Positions 1-8,107 of a stretch of DNA of 14,906 nucleotides are shown here, piece after piece. The first letter of the stretch is position 1. Each line of letters opens with the position of its first letter. The DNA is from Actinomycetes bacterium (lineage in GTDB: Bacteria; Actinomycetota; Actinomycetes; Actinomycetales; Cellulomonadaceae). The stretch spans positions 1 through 14,906 of the forward strand of contig JAEWGQ010000317.1 in assembly GCA_023388235.1 (NCBI GenBank). The letters run 5' to 3'. Both the position numbers and the translations under genes were made by a program. The notes below the pieces were generated by a model, which saw only the letters and a list, made by a program, of their open reading frames with translations, was not told the DNA's origin and made no database searches.

Positions 1-1719
1 ACCCCGGGCCGGCCGCGGCCCCCCGGCGGGTAAGACGGCGCGGCGGCCGGCGGCGGGCAGCGCGGCGGTCGTGGCGGTGGCCTCGGGGTCGCCGTCGAAC
101 TGCACCCGGTTCCGCCCCTGCCGCTTCGCCCGGTACAGCGCGGCGTCGGCCCGCGCGGCCAGGGAGTGCGCGCCCTCGCCGGGCACGGCCATCGCCCCGC
201 CCAGGCTGAGGGTCACGCGCAGGTGCGGGGACAGCTCGTGCCACGGGTGGGACGCGATCGCGGTCCGGATGCGCTCGCACACGCCGACGGCCTGCTCGCG
301 CGGGGAGTCCAGCAGCACGAGCGTGAACTCCTCGCCGCCGATCCGGGCCACCACGTCACCGACGCGCACCGCGGCGGTCATGATCTGCCCGACGCGGCGC
401 AGCACCTCGTCGCCGACCGGGTGCGAGTGGTCGTCGTTCACGGCCTTGAACAGGTCGATGTCCGCCACGACGTACGCCAGGGCGTCCTCCTCGCCCAGCC
501 GGGCCGCCAGGATCGCGTCCAGCCCGCGGCGGTTCAGCAGCCCGGTGAGGGCGTCGTGCGCGGCGTCGTGCTGCAGCGTCTCGTTCAGCGCGGCGAGCTC
601 GGCCAGCCGCTTGCGCGCGTGGTCCCGGGACTGGCGGACGCGCTCGACGTCGAGCTGGGCGTTCACGACGATGCCGCGGCGCTCGGCGGCCTGGTCGCGC
701 TGCATCATCACCGCCTCGTGGTAGCGGCGGTGCGTCTCGAGCGCGGCGCGCAGGTCGCCGGCGTCCTCGTGCACCTGCACGAGCTCGAGCAGCAGGTCGG
801 CGCGCTCCATCGGGCGCAGGCTCTGCTCGGTGAGCAGCAGCCCGGCCTTCAGGGTCGCGCGGGCGGCCCCGTGGTCGCCGCGCAGCCGGCACAGCCGCCC
901 GTGCGCGGCGTGGTACCGGATGGTCAGGTACCGCGCGGCCACCTCGGGCAGGGCGACCTCGACGGCGGCGAGCTCGCGGTCGGCCGCCGCCAGGTCGCCG
1001 CGCGCCATGTACGCGCGCGCGAGCCGGATCTGCGCCTCGGTCGCCATGCGCGGGTTGCCGTCCTTCGCGGCGGCCCAGCCGCGCGCCGACAGCGACACGG
1101 CGCGGTCCGCCAGCGCCCGGGCGCGCACCGGGTCGGCGGCGGCGACGGCCTCGGCGGCGTCCGTGTCGAGCTTCGCCAGGCCGGACAGCGTGGCGCACGT
1201 GCCGTCCGGCCGGTCGAGCAGCGGCCACAGCCCCGCGGCCTCGTCCAGCAGCTCGCGGGCCTTCACGGGGAACCGGCCCATCGAGATGTACGTGTCCGCG
1301 AGGTTGTTCAGGGCCGCGGCCAGGCCCTCGGTGTCGTCGAGCTCCCGGCGGATCACGAGGGACCGCTCGAGGAACTCCAGGGCGGACACGTTGTCGCCGA
1401 ACCCGTTGTAGACCGCCGCGAGGCCCTGCAGGACGCGGCCCTCCCAGGAGCGCAGCGACGCCGACGTGCACAGGTCGAGGGCGCGCTCCATCGCGGCGAG
1501 TGCCAGCGCGTCGTCACCGAGGAGGTGGTGCGCCCAGCCGCCGTTGTACTCGAGCTCGATCTCCACCGGCACGGCGCCCTCGGCGCGGGCCCGCTCCAGC
1601 AGGTCGGGCAGCGCCGCGACGCACAGAGCGGGTGCCGCGTCGCAGAGCCGGTCGATCCGGTCGAGCTCCGAGCGCCAGCCGGACGGGTCGCCCGCCTGCG
1701 CCGCCCGGGCAGTCGTCAT
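1..1719 (-). CDS. TPR-like/GGDEF diguanylate cyclase, 3' end cut by window
   Basis: Predicted cytoplasmic diguanylate cyclase, making c-di-GMP from two GTP. The frame is open from ATG at 1719 to base 1 (573 codons) with no stop, so the C-terminus lies outside the window. Residues about 40-330 are helical and repeat-rich, with TPR-like stretches such as ALNNLADTYISMGRF, followed by a charged helical linker (about 335-385). The GGDEF domain starts at H388-D-A-L-T-G and has the metal-binding D420-I-D. The active-site loop is G461-G-E-E-F, and the C-terminal ADAALYRAK and GRN motifs are present. R452-V-G-D, five residues before GGEEF, matches the inhibitory I-site. No membrane segment or signal peptide is seen, so the TPR part probably senses or binds a protein partner (inference). 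No clear Shine-Dalgarno precedes the ATG. What follows residue 573 is unknown; an EAL domain cannot be excluded. Confidence 0.9.
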   Translation of the reverse strand, partial: MTTARAAQAGDPSGWRSELDRIDRLCDAAPALCVAALPDLLERARAEGAVPVEIELEYNGGWAHHLLGDDALALAAMERALDLCTSASLRSWEGRVLQGLAAVYNGFGDNVSALEFLERSLVIRRELDDTEGLAAALNNLADTYISMGRFPVKARELLDEAAGLWPLLDRPDGTCATLSGLAKLDTDAAEAVAAADPVRARALADRAVSLSARGWAAAKDGNPRMATEAQIRLARAYMARGDLAAADRELAAVEVALPEVAARYLTIRYHAAHGRLCRLRGDHGAARATLKAGLLLTEQSLRPMERADLLLELVQVHEDAGDLRAALETHRRYHEAVMMQRDQAAERRGIVVNAQLDVERVRQSRDHARKRLAELAALNETLQHDAAHDALTGLLNRRGLDAILAARLGEEDALAYVVADIDLFKAVNDDHSHPVGDEVLRRVGQIMTAAVRVGDVVARIGGEEFTLVLLDSPREQAVGVCERIRTAIASHPWHELSPHLRVTLSLGGAMAVPGEGAHSLAARADAALYRAKRQGRNRVQFDGDPEATATTAALPAAGRRAVLPAGGPRPARG

Positions 1720-1772
1720 ACCCGTGGTATCGGGTACCGGGCCGGGGTGCTGGAGGAATCGATCGGGTGAAG

Positions 1773-1799
1773 TCCGTCCGGCGGACGGATGACGTCCGC
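1773..1799. promoter_or_regulatory. Overlapping palindromes upstream of the GGDEF gene
   Basis: Bases 1773-1789 form a 17-base palindrome, TCCGTCCG-G-CGGACGGA, with perfect 8-base arms. It overlaps a second dyad, GCGGACG (1781-1787) with CGTCCGC (1793-1799). The two cannot fold at once. They lie 54-80 bases before the ATG of the diguanylate cyclase gene and outside the ackA terminator, so an operator or leader structure for that gene is plausible. The arms are seen directly; the function is inference. Confidence 0.35.
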
Positions 1800-1820
1800 T
1801 CCACGGGACAGTGACACGAC

Positions 1821-1858
1821 AGGGGCCCGCCGCCGGACGCTGCCGGCGACGGGCCCCT
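1821..1858 (-). terminator. Terminator hairpin after ackA
   Basis: Arms 1821-1829 (AGGGGCCCG) and 1850-1858 pair perfectly. After one C/A mismatch, 1831-1836 pairs with 1843-1848 around a 6-base loop. It starts 15 bases beyond the ackA stop. There is no T-run on either side, which is common for actinobacterial terminators. It probably closes the pta-ackA transcript. Confidence 0.75.
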
Positions 1859-1872
1859 GGGCGGGCAGCAGG

Positions 1873-3060
1873 TCAGGCGATCGTCGCCACGGCCTCCCGC
1901 GCGATCTCGAGCTCCTCCTTGGTCGGGATCACCAGCACGGTGACCTCGGCGCCGTCGGGGGAGATGACCGTCGGCTGCTTCTTGCGGCCGGCGTTGCGCT
2001 CCGGGTCGACCTGGATGCCCAGGCGCTCCAGGCCGCGCAGCGCGTTGATGCGGACGATGTCGTCGTTCTCGCCGATGCCGGCCGTGAACGTGATGACGTC
2101 CACGTGGCCCAGCTCGGCGTAGTACTTGCCGACGTAGCCCTTGATGCGGTGGTAGTAGACGTCCAGCGCGGTCTTCACGCGCTCGTCGCCCGCGGCCACC
2201 GCGTCGTGCACGTCGCGCATGTCGGTGTAGCCCGACAGGCCGAGCATCCCCGACTTCCGGTTGAGCAGCTCGTCCAGGTCGTCGATCGAGTAGCCGCCGA
2301 CCCGGGCCAGGTGGAACAGGACCGCCGGGTCGATGTCGCCCGACCGGGTGCCCATGACCAGGCCCTCCAGCGGGGTCAGGCCCATGGAGGTGTCGATGCA
2401 CTCGCCGCCGCGCACGGCCGACGCGGACGCGCCGTTGCCGAGGTGCAGCACGATCGTGTTGAGCTCGGACACGTCCTTGCCGAGGAACTCGGCCGTCGCG
2501 CGGGACACGTACTTGTGCGACGTGCCGTGCGCGCCGTAGCGGCGGATCTTGTACTGCTGCGCGACGTCCTGGTCGATCGCGTACGTGTACGCGGCCGGCG
2601 GCATCGTGCGGTGGAACGCGGTGTCGAACACGGCGACGTGCGGCACGTTCGGGAACGCGCTGCGCGCCGCCTTCACGCCCTCGACGTTCGCCGGGTTGTG
2701 CAGCGGGGCCAGCGGGGACAGCCCGTCGATCTTCGCGAGCACCTCGTCGTCGATCACGGCCGGGCCGTCGAAGACGTCGCCGCCCTGGACGATCCGGTGG
2801 CCGACCGCGGTGAGGTCCTCCTCGCGGAGCTGCGGGCCCTGCTGCTCGAACAGGCCGAGCACCAGGCGCATGCCGGTCTCGTGGTCCGGCACGGCCTGCT
2901 CGAGCACCGTCTCGCCGGACGGGCCCTCGTGCTTGACCTTGCCGACGTCGAGGCCGATCCGCTCGACGATGCCGGAGGCCAGGGCCTCGCCGCTGGTGAC
3001 GTCGACGAGCTGGTACTTGATCGACGAGGAGCCGGAGTTGATGACGAGGACGTGGTTCAC
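1873..3060 (-). CDS. ackA: Acetate kinase
   Basis: Acetate kinase, 395 aa (normal length), catalysing acetyl phosphate + ADP to acetate + ATP in the cytoplasm, reversibly. Family motifs are intact: VINSGSSSIKYQL near the N-terminus, GHR (R89), the VFDTAFH loop with catalytic D146, HGTSH (178-182), HLGNG (206-210), MGTRSGD with R239, AGIGEND (327-333) and PTKEELEIARE near the C-terminus. The usual VHGG after GHR reads VQGG here. The GTG start at 3060 overlaps the pta stop in a GTGA tetranucleotide, and a GGAAGG Shine-Dalgarno lies inside the end of pta, so translation is likely coupled. The gene is last in a pta-ackA operon and is followed by a terminator hairpin. Identification is secure. Confidence 0.98.
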   Translation of the reverse strand: MNHVLVINSGSSSIKYQLVDVTSGEALASGIVERIGLDVGKVKHEGPSGETVLEQAVPDHETGMRLVLGLFEQQGPQLREEDLTAVGHRIVQGGDVFDGPAVIDDEVLAKIDGLSPLAPLHNPANVEGVKAARSAFPNVPHVAVFDTAFHRTMPPAAYTYAIDQDVAQQYKIRRYGAHGTSHKYVSRATAEFLGKDVSELNTIVLHLGNGASASAVRGGECIDTSMGLTPLEGLVMGTRSGDIDPAVLFHLARVGGYSIDDLDELLNRKSGMLGLSGYTDMRDVHDAVAAGDERVKTALDVYYHRIKGYVGKYYAELGHVDVITFTAGIGENDDIVRINALRGLERLGIQVDPERNAGRKKQPTVISPDGAEVTVLVIPTKEELEIAREAVATIA

Positions 3061-5138
3061 TTCGAGCCTTCCGGGGTCGCGCCCATGGCCTGGGCCTGGA
3101 TCGCCGTGATGGCGACGGTGTTGACGATGTCCTGCACCAGGGCGCCCCGGGACAGGTCGTTGACGGGCTTGCGCAGGCCCTGGAGCACCGGGCCGACGGC
3201 CACGGCGCCGGCGGAGCGCTGCACGGCCTTGTAGGTGTTGTTGCCGGTGTTGAGGTCCGGGAACACGAACACGGTGGCGCGGCCGGCGACGTCCGACTCG
3301 GGCATCTTGGTCTGCGCGACCGAGGCGTCCACGGCGGCGTCGTACTGGATCGGGCCCTCGACGTTGAGGTCGGGACGGCGCTCGCGCACCAGCTCGGTGG
3401 CGGTGCGGACCTTGTCCACGTCCGCGCCGGAGCCCGACATGCCGGTCGAGTACGACAGCATCGCGATGCGCGGCTCGATGCCGAACTGGGCGGCGGTCGC
3501 GGCCGAGGAGATCGCGATGTCCGCGAGCTGCTCGGCGGTCGGGTCCGGGTTCACCGCGCAGTCGCCGTAGACCAGCACGCGGTCCTCGAGGCACATGAGG
3601 AAGACCGACGACACGACCGAGGTGCCGGGGGAGGTCTTGATGATCTCGAAGGACGGCTTGATGGTGTGCGCCGTGGTGTGCGCGGCGCCGGAGACCATGC
3701 CGTCGGCCAGGCCGAGCTGGACCATCATCGTACCGAAGTAGGACACCGAGGAGACGATCTCCCGGGCGCGCTCGACGGTCATGCCCTTGTGCTTGCGCAT
3801 CTCGGTGTACTCGGCGGCGAACCGCTCGAGCAGGTCGCCGGACTTCGGGTCGACCACCCGGGCGGCGGCCAGGTTGAGCCCGAGCTCGGTGGCGCGCGTC
3901 CGGATGGCGGCCTCGTCGCCGAGGATCGTCAGGTCGGCGACCTCGCGCTGCAGCAGCGTGGACGCGGCGCGCAGGATGCGGTCGTCGTTCCCCTCGGGCA
4001 GCACGATGTGCTTGCGGTCGGAGCGCGCCCGGTCGAGCAGCTCGTACTCGAACATCAGCGGCGTCACGACGTCGGGCGCCGGCACCTCGAGGGCGGCCAG
4101 CGCCTCCTCGGCGTCGGTGTACTTCTCGAACAGCGCCAGCGCCGTGTCGACCTTGCGCTGCGAGTCGGCCGACAGCCGGCCGCGGGTGTTGCCGGCCGCG
4201 CTGGCGGAGCGGAACGTGCCCAGGTCGGTCCGGATCAGCGGCAGCCGGCTCCCGAGCCCGTCCACGAGCCGGCTGACGATCGCCGGGGGCTCGAAGCCGC
4301 CGTTGAGGATCACGCCGGACAGCGACGGGAAGCCCTCGGCGGTGTGCGCCATGAGCAGGCCGAGCAGGATGTCCGACCGGTCGCCCGGGACGATGATGAC
4401 GACGCCGTCGGACAGCCGCTCCAGCAGGTGCTCGATCGACATGGCGCCGACCAGCAGCTCGGTCGCCTCGCGGGACAGCAGCTCCTCGTCGCCGCCGATC
4501 AGGTGGCCGTCGACGGCCTCCATGAGCTGGCGGACGGTCGGGGCGACCAGGAACGGGTCCTCCGGGAGCGCCCACGCGGTCGCGCGGGTGGCGAGCTCGG
4601 CGCGGACCGCCTCCACGTCGGCCGGGTCGCAGCGGTTGGCGACGATCGCGACGACCTGGGCGTGCCCGGCCTCGAGCTCGGCGGCGGCCACCTCGGCGAC
4701 CTGGCGCACCTCCTCCGGCGTGCGGCCCTGGCCCTTGACGCACAGCAGCACCGGGGCGCCGAGGTTCGCGGCGATGCGGGCGTTGAACCCGAGCTCGGCG
4801 GGGCCGGCGACGTCCGTGTAGTCGGTGCCGACGATGACGACGACGTCGCACGCCCGCGCCATCGCGTGGTAGCGCTGCACGATCGTGGCCAGCGCGGCCT
4901 CGGGGTCCGCGTGCACGGCCTCGTAGGTGGTGCCGATGCAGTCCTCGTAGCTCAGGTCCACGCCGTCGTGGGACAGGAGCAGCTCGAGGACGTAGTCGGG
5001 CGTCTCGGTGGAGCGCGCGATGGGCCGGAAGACGCCGACCTTCTGCACGGTGCGGGTCAGCAGGTCGACCAGACCGAGTGCGACGGTCGACTTCCCGGTG
5101 TCCCCCTCGGGGGACGTGACGTAGATGCTGCGGGCCAC
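3057..5138 (-). CDS. pta: Phosphate acetyltransferase, long three-domain form
   Basis: Phosphotransacetylase, 693 aa, interconverting acetyl-CoA + Pi and acetyl phosphate + CoA. It is the long form, close to the 714 aa of E. coli Pta. An N-terminal P-loop, dethiobiotin-synthetase-like domain carries GDTGKST (12-18). A DRTGG domain lies around 215-330 (PGDRSDI at 251-257). The catalytic PTA_PTB domain spans about 363-685, with SGAAHTTAHTIKPSFEIIKT, LSYSTGMSGSG and FPDLNTGNNTYKAVQR. I chose GTG 5138 because homology begins at ARSIYVTSPEG and a purine-rich AAGGAAGA lies upstream. The open frame continues to 5261, but the extra 41 residues do not look like the family. The gene is first of a two-gene operon with ackA. 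It is separated from xfp by a terminator, so it probably has its own promoter. Confidence 0.96.
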   Translation of the reverse strand: MARSIYVTSPEGDTGKSTVALGLVDLLTRTVQKVGVFRPIARSTETPDYVLELLLSHDGVDLSYEDCIGTTYEAVHADPEAALATIVQRYHAMARACDVVVIVGTDYTDVAGPAELGFNARIAANLGAPVLLCVKGQGRTPEEVRQVAEVAAAELEAGHAQVVAIVANRCDPADVEAVRAELATRATAWALPEDPFLVAPTVRQLMEAVDGHLIGGDEELLSREATELLVGAMSIEHLLERLSDGVVIIVPGDRSDILLGLLMAHTAEGFPSLSGVILNGGFEPPAIVSRLVDGLGSRLPLIRTDLGTFRSASAAGNTRGRLSADSQRKVDTALALFEKYTDAEEALAALEVPAPDVVTPLMFEYELLDRARSDRKHIVLPEGNDDRILRAASTLLQREVADLTILGDEAAIRTRATELGLNLAAARVVDPKSGDLLERFAAEYTEMRKHKGMTVERAREIVSSVSYFGTMMVQLGLADGMVSGAAHTTAHTIKPSFEIIKTSPGTSVVSSVFLMCLEDRVLVYGDCAVNPDPTAEQLADIAISSAATAAQFGIEPRIAMLSYSTGMSGSGADVDKVRTATELVRERRPDLNVEGPIQYDAAVDASVAQTKMPESDVAGRATVFVFPDLNTGNNTYKAVQRSAGAVAVGPVLQGLRKPVNDLSRGALVQDIVNTVAITAIQAQAMGATPEGSK

Positions 5139-5311
5139 GGGTGGGGCTTCTTCCTTGGTCGGCGCGACCGGGTGCGGTCGGCAGGGGGGAGGCAGGTGGT
5201 GGGATGAATTCTGCCGGACCCGGGACGGCGGATGCGCCGCCGACCCGGTGACGATGGCCACCCGGTGCCCCTCCGGCCGTCGCCGGGAGGCCGCGTCGTG
5301 ACCAAGGTCCT
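5139..5311 (-). promoter_or_regulatory. pta-ackA upstream region
   Basis: This non-coding gap lies between the xfp terminator and the pta start. Because the terminator isolates pta from xfp, a pta promoter is expected here. I cannot pick out a convincing -10/-35 pair; the only AT-rich spot is around the GAATTC at 5206-5211. A small hairpin, CGGCGG (5226-5231) with CCGCCG (5237-5242), is visible. The promoter role is inferred from layout alone. Confidence 0.35.
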
Positions 5312-5352
5312 AGAAAGCCGATGGCCCGCACCGGGTGGTGCGGGCCATCGGC
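5312..5352 (-). terminator. Strong intrinsic terminator after xfp
   Basis: Arms 5317-5332 and 5337-5352 form a perfect 16-base stem with a GGGT loop (5333-5336). In the minus direction the stem is followed immediately by TTTCT (5316-5312). It begins 9 bases after the xfp stop. This is the clearest terminator in the window and separates xfp from pta-ackA. Confidence 0.92.
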
Positions 5353-5361
5353 CTCGTCGGA

Positions 5362-7848
5362 CTACTCGTTGTCACCGCCGGTGGACACGGTGGCGTTCTG
5401 CTGCGGGCCGCCCACCTCGGTGCCCGTCTCGCCGGCGTCCGGCCACACCCAGTCGCGGACCTCGGGGATGTCCTCCCCGTGCTCGCGGGTGTAGTCGTGC
5501 GCCCGGAGCCGGGCGTCCACCATCCGCTGCCGCAGGCCCGCGTACTTCGAGCCGAGCGACGGCGTCTGGTCGATGACGTCGATCACCAGGTGGTACCGGT
5601 CCAGGTCGTTGAGCATGACCATGTCGAACGGCGTCGTGGTCGTGCCCTCCTCCTTGTACCCCCGCACGTGCAGGTTCTTGTGCCCCTTGCGGCGGTACGT
5701 CAGGCGGTGGATCAGCCACGGGTAGCCGTGGTACGCGAACACGATCGGCTTGTCCGTGGTGAACAGCGTGTTGAAGTCGCGGTCCGACAGGCCGTGCGGG
5801 TGCTCCCGCTCGTCCTGCAGCCGCATGAGGTCCACGACGTTGACGACGCGGATCTTGAGGTCCGGCAGCTCCCGGCGCAGGATGTCGGCCGCGGCCAGCA
5901 CCTCCAGCGTCGGGACGTCGCCGGCGCAGCCGAGCACCACGTCCGGGTCCTCGCCCTCGACCTCGGTGCCGGCCCACTCCCAGATGCCCAGGCCGCGCGT
6001 GCAGTGCGCCACGGCCTCGTCCATCGTCAGGAAGTTCGGCGCGGGCTGCTTGCCGGACACCACGACGTTGACGTACTGCCGGCTGCGCAGGCAGTGGTCG
6101 TACGTCGACAGCAGGGTGTTCGCGTCCGGCGGCAGGTACACCCGGACGATCTCGGCCTTCTTGTTGACCACGTGGTCGATGAAGCCCGGGTCCTGGTGGC
6201 TGAAGCCGTTGTGGTCCTGGCGCCACACGTGGCTCGACAGCAGGTAGTTCAGCGACGCGATCGGCCGGCGCCACGGGATGTGGTTCGTGACCTTCAGCCA
6301 CTTCGCGTGCTGGTTGAACATCGAGTCGACGATGTGGATGAAGGCCTCGTACGAGGTGATCAGGCCGTGCCGGCCCGTCAGCAGGTACCCCTCGAGCCAG
6401 CCCTGGCACTGGTGCTCCGACAGCATCTCGACGACGCGGCCCATCCGGGCCAGGTGGTCGTCGACGTCGGTGGGCAGGTACTCGGCGTTCCACTGCTTGT
6501 CCGTCACGTCGAACACGGCCTGCAGGCGGTTCGAGGCGGTCTCGTCCGGGCCGAAGATCCGGAAGTTGTCCGGGTTCCGGCGGATCACCTCGGTCAGGTA
6601 CACGCCCAGCTGGCGCGTGGCCTCGGAGATCGAGCCGCCCGGGACCGGCACGTCGACCGCGAAGTCCCGGAAGTCCGGCAGGCGCAGGTCCTTGAGCAGC
6701 AGGCCGCCGTTCGCGTGCGGGTTGTCGCTCATCCGCAGGGTGCCGGTGGGGGCGAGCGACGAGATCTCCTCGCGCACGCGGCCGGTCTCGTCGAACAGCT
6801 CCTCCGGGCGGTACGACCGCAGCCAGCCCTCGAGCACCTGCAGGTGCTCCTCGGTGTCGCGCGCGCTGGCGAGCGGCACCTGGTGCGAGCGCCACGACGC
6901 CTCGACCTGCTTGCCGTCGATGACCGGCGGGCACGTCCAGCCCTTCGGCGTCTTGAAGACGATCATCGGCCACGCCGGCCGGGACTCGTCGCCCGCCGCG
7001 GCACGCGCCTTGATCTCGGCGATTTCGTCCAGCACGACGTCCAGCAGCTCGGCGAACCGGGCGTGCACCGCCGCGTGGTCCTCGCCGTCGAAGCCGCCGA
7101 CGAACAGGTGCGGCTTGTGGCCGTACCCGCGCATCAGGTCGAGCAGCTCGGACTCGGGGATGCGCGCCAGCACCGTCGGGTTCGCGATCTTGTACCCGTT
7201 GAGGTGCAGGATCGGCAGGACCACGCCGTCCTTGGCGGGGTCGACGAACTTGTTGGAGTGCCACGACGTGGCCAGCGGGCCCGTCTCGGCCTCGCCGTCG
7301 CCGACGACGGCCGCGACCAGCAGGTCCGGGTTGTCGAACGCCGCGCCGTACGCGTGCGACAGCGCGTAGCCGAGCTCGCCGCCCTCGTGGATCGAGCCGG
7401 GGGTCTCCGGGGCCACGTGGCTCGGGATGCCGCCCGGGAACGAGAACTGCCGGAACAGCCGGCGCACGCCCTCGGTGTCCTGGGTGATGTCCGAGTACAC
7501 CTCGGAGTACGTGCCGTCCAGGTAGGCCGACGCGACCAGGCCGGGACCGCCGTGGCCCGGGCCCGTGATGTACATGGTCGACTGCTCGCGCTCGGCGATC
7601 GCGCGGTTCAGGTGCGCGTACAGGAAGTTCAGGCCGGGCGTCGTGCCCCAGTGCCCCAGCAGGCGCGGCTTCACGTGGTCGCGGGTCAGCGGCTCCTGGA
7701 GCAGCGGGTTGTCCAGGAGGTAGATCTGCCCCACCGACAGGTAGTTGGCCGCGCGCCACCAGGCGTCGATGCGTCGGAGCGTCTCCTCGGAGACCGGCTG
7801 GCCGGAACCGGCCCGCCAGGTCTCGGGCGCCGCCGTCGTCGTCGTCAT
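5362..7848 (-). CDS. xfp: Xylulose-5-P/fructose-6-P phosphoketolase
   Basis: Thiamine-diphosphate phosphoketolase, 828 aa, within the usual family range. It cleaves xylulose-5-P, and in many members fructose-6-P, with phosphate to give acetyl phosphate plus glyceraldehyde-3-P or erythrose-4-P. Visible motifs include GHWG (65-68), ITGPGHGG (94-101), HEGGELGY (154-161), the cofactor-binding GDGEAETGP (183-191), [11 protein letters not shown] (432-442), LLTGRHG followed by SYEAF (E501 as the likely catalytic Glu), and [11 protein letters not shown] 7848 has a good GGGGAG Shine-Dalgarno 5 bases upstream. The product acetyl phosphate is the shared substrate of Pta and AckA encoded just downstream, so the three form one bypass pathway. 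Whether it uses one or both sugar phosphates cannot be read from sequence alone. Confidence 0.97.
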   Translation of the reverse strand: MTTTTAAPETWRAGSGQPVSEETLRRIDAWWRAANYLSVGQIYLLDNPLLQEPLTRDHVKPRLLGHWGTTPGLNFLYAHLNRAIAEREQSTMYITGPGHGGPGLVASAYLDGTYSEVYSDITQDTEGVRRLFRQFSFPGGIPSHVAPETPGSIHEGGELGYALSHAYGAAFDNPDLLVAAVVGDGEAETGPLATSWHSNKFVDPAKDGVVLPILHLNGYKIANPTVLARIPESELLDLMRGYGHKPHLFVGGFDGEDHAAVHARFAELLDVVLDEIAEIKARAAAGDESRPAWPMIVFKTPKGWTCPPVIDGKQVEASWRSHQVPLASARDTEEHLQVLEGWLRSYRPEELFDETGRVREEISSLAPTGTLRMSDNPHANGGLLLKDLRLPDFRDFAVDVPVPGGSISEATRQLGVYLTEVIRRNPDNFRIFGPDETASNRLQAVFDVTDKQWNAEYLPTDVDDHLARMGRVVEMLSEHQCQGWLEGYLLTGRHGLITSYEAFIHIVDSMFNQHAKWLKVTNHIPWRRPIASLNYLLSSHVWRQDHNGFSHQDPGFIDHVVNKKAEIVRVYLPPDANTLLSTYDHCLRSRQYVNVVVSGKQPAPNFLTMDEAVAHCTRGLGIWEWAGTEVEGEDPDVVLGCAGDVPTLEVLAAADILRRELPDLKIRVVNVVDLMRLQDEREHPHGLSDRDFNTLFTTDKPIVFAYHGYPWLIHRLTYRRKGHKNLHVRGYKEEGTTTTPFDMVMLNDLDRYHLVIDVIDQTPSLGSKYAGLRQRMVDARLRAHDYTREHGEDIPEVRDWVWPDAGETGTEVGGPQQNATVSTGGDNE

Positions 7849-7870
7849 GCTCTCTCCCCGTTTCGCAGAA

Positions 7871-7886
7871 CCACGGACTGCCGTGG
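7871..7886. promoter_or_regulatory. Palindrome in the xfp leader
   Basis: CCACGG-ACTG-CCGTGG has perfect 6-base arms and lies 22 bases before the xfp ATG, just upstream of its Shine-Dalgarno. It could be a regulator site or a leader hairpin influencing ribosome access. The sequence is seen directly; the function is a guess. Confidence 0.3.
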
Positions 7887-7954
7887 ACCCGGACGAGCAT
7901 CCCCGCCGGGCGACCCCAGCCTTGCGGCGTCGTGCGCCGCGAGCCGGGACGTCC

Positions 7955-7982
7955 GACCTAGCCCGCCCCGGGACCGGTCACC
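7955..7982 (-). promoter_or_regulatory. Weak candidate xfp promoter
   Basis: On the minus strand, GGTGAC (7982-7977) and TAGGTC (7960-7955) are separated by 16 bases. They are an imperfect -35/-10 pair about 100 bases before the xfp start. A promoter must lie somewhere in this gap, because the SURF1 gene diverges from it. This is the best pair I see, but the match is poor. Confidence 0.25.
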
Positions 7983-8092
7983 CGGCCGAGAACCATCCAA
8001 CCCCATCGGGTCCGGGGGTGCATGCGCCCGCGCGCCGGACGCGCCCCGGTGGCGGTGACCTGCGGCTCCGCCGTCGCCCCAGGTCCGCCGGG

Positions 8093-8107
8093 TACCGTGC
8101 TGCGGTG
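8093..8107 (+). promoter_or_regulatory. -10 element and predicted leaderless start of the SURF1 gene
   Basis: TACCGT (8093-8098) fits the actinobacterial -10 pattern TANNNT. Six bases (GCTGCG) follow, then GTG at 8105, so transcription should begin at or very near the start codon. No Shine-Dalgarno is present. No convincing -35 is visible. The guaA start has the same layout. Confidence 0.6.

Noticed and set aside
3666..5207. A 513-codon plus-strand open frame opposite pta
   Set aside because: It is a shadow of pta; composition is low-complexity Arg/Gly/Val/Leu and no family motif is visible.
5139..5261. N-terminal extension of Pta by 41 residues
   Set aside because: The extra sequence is Pro/His-rich and unlike the family. 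Homology begins at the GTG at 5138, which has a purine-rich upstream element.
5335..8058. A 907-codon open frame on the plus strand opposite xfp
   Set aside because: It is antisense to an unmistakable phosphoketolase, is rich in Arg/Val/His/Gln typical of shadow frames in GC-rich DNA, and shows no recognisable domain.
7745..8104. Upstream extension of the SURF1 protein
   Set aside because: It would run antisense into xfp. The membrane anchor expected near the N-terminus starts about 20 codons after GTG 8105.
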